In this document: piece after piece, positions 33,143-33,429 of the stretch
Layout of the letters: the number at the start of each line of letters is the position of its first letter
How positions within the stretch are numbered: the first letter of the stretch is position 1
Source of the DNA: JANMMJ01 sp964543235
GTDB taxonomy: Bacteria; Pseudomonadota; Alphaproteobacteria; Rhizobiales; Aestuariivirgaceae
Assembly: GCA_964543235.1 (NCBI GenBank)
Contig: CAZIXE010000040.1
Location: 1 to 33,429 of the forward strand
Reading direction: 5' to 3'
Length of the DNA stretch: 33,429 nt
Notes under the pieces: generated by a model
Told to the model about the DNA's origin: nothing
Seen by the model: only the letters and a program-made list of their open reading frames with translations
Databases searched by the model: none
Made by a program: the position numbers and the translations under genes

Positions 33143-33178
33143 CCCCCGCCTCATCGCCATCCTCCGCCGTCGCGGGGG
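33143..33178 (+). other. Inverted repeat just after trpS
   Basis: CCCCCGC (33143-33149) and GCGGGGG (33172-33178) are a perfect 7-bp inverted repeat beginning 2 nt after the trpS stop, with a 22-nt spacer. There is no T tract, so it could act only as a weak or factor-aided terminator. Confidence 0.25.
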
Positions 33179-33216
33179 CGGTGGCCGCCGCAGGTGGCCG
33201 GAGGGAGTGAGCATCG

Positions 33217-33299
33217 GTTCGCGAAGCGAACGAATTCGTCCAATGGATGAATTCGAGTTGCGAGCGCCGCGAGCCCAGGCGAGCGGCCGGGAGTCGCCT
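33217..33299. repeat. Cluster of short palindromes downstream of trpS
   Basis: Three hairpin-forming units follow each other: GTTCGC/GCGAAC (33217-33222 and 33226-33231, loop GAA); an 11-bp stem at 33231-33241 with 33245-33255, containing one G-T wobble and a 3-nt loop; and AGGCGA/TCGCCT (33277-33282 and 33294-33299, 11-nt loop). Further short inverted repeats follow at 33327-33344. The layout resembles dispersed intergenic palindromic repeats of alphaproteobacteria, but only one copy is visible in this window, so repeat status is inferred. Confidence 0.4.
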
Positions 33300-33429
33300 C
33301 GCTGATCCTGCCGTCACCCCGGCCAGGCCGCGCATGCGTGCGGCGCGATCCGGACGCCATCCCACCGCCTGCGGGACGGTAGTGTCCTGAAGGTTCAGCA
33401 AATTCGGCCGTGAAGGCGGTCATGGTATG

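Noticed and set aside
31974..33401. 475-codon minus-strand open frame across trpS and the downstream region
   Set aside because: Most of it is antisense to trpS. The part beyond trpS has no recognisable features.
33151..33423. Possible 90-residue minus-strand gene after trpS
   Set aside because: No homology recognised, Arg/Gly/Pro-rich, and it runs through the palindrome cluster; better read as non-coding.

Overview
The window is a dense stretch of high-GC, essentially housekeeping chromosome from an alphaproteobacterium, most likely of the order Hyphomicrobiales (Rhizobiales). I infer this from gene content and order: fabA-fabB-fabI; hisB with a DUF2628 gene before hisH and coaA after hisE, divergent from hslVU; pyrF, trpF-trpB-trpA-accD-folC; and maeB divergent from mutS-glnD-murJ-trpS. 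AccD, FabI, OlsB and HslV also look like the alphaproteobacterial forms. The genus cannot be read from the sequence. I recognise 34 protein-coding genes. I see no tRNA, rRNA, CRISPR array, transposase, phage gene or toxin-antitoxin pair.

Layout. (1) 118-4418, plus strand: six tightly packed genes, fabA, fabB, fabI, a DUF1330 protein, dapB and gpmA. They make unsaturated fatty acids, a lysine/diaminopimelate precursor and the glycolytic 2-/3-phosphoglycerate interconversion. (2) 4433-8241: an Ada-like alkyltransferase with an AraC-type domain and a DUF2244 membrane protein (minus), nth (plus), an EI24/CysZ-like membrane protein (minus) and a PfkB-family adenosine kinase (plus). (3) 13489 down to 8238, minus strand: histidine operon hisB, DUF2628, hisH, hisA, a short-chain dehydrogenase, hisF, hisE, coaA. 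(4) 13615-15873, plus strand: hslV-hslU (ATP-dependent protease) and trxA. (5) 21657 down to 15988, minus strand: pyrF, trpF, trpB, trpA, accD, folC. (6) 21717-24855: olsB (ornithine-lipid acyltransferase, plus) converging on maeB (malic enzyme, minus). (7) 24944-33140, plus strand: mutS, glnD, murJ, trpS. (8) 33141-33429: non-coding, rich in short inverted repeats.

How the genes fit together. Several clusters are held together by start/stop overlaps of 1-4 nt, which implies translational coupling: DUF1330/dapB, hisB/DUF2628, hisH/hisA, hisA/SDR, hslV/hslU, trpB/trpA, trpA/accD and mutS/glnD. Histidine, tryptophan and pyrimidine synthesis are represented by five phosphate-binding (beta/alpha)8 barrels (HisA, HisF, TrpA, TrpF, PyrF).

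I did not find a convincing undescribed multi-gene system. The points most worth a second look are a dehydrogenase gene embedded in the his operon between hisA and hisF, an AccD in which all four zinc-ribbon cysteines are replaced and which starts with TTG inside the trpA stop, an alanine at the FabI position tied to triclosan resistance in E. coli, the joining of fabABI with DUF1330-dapB-gpmA, and the palindrome cluster after trpS.
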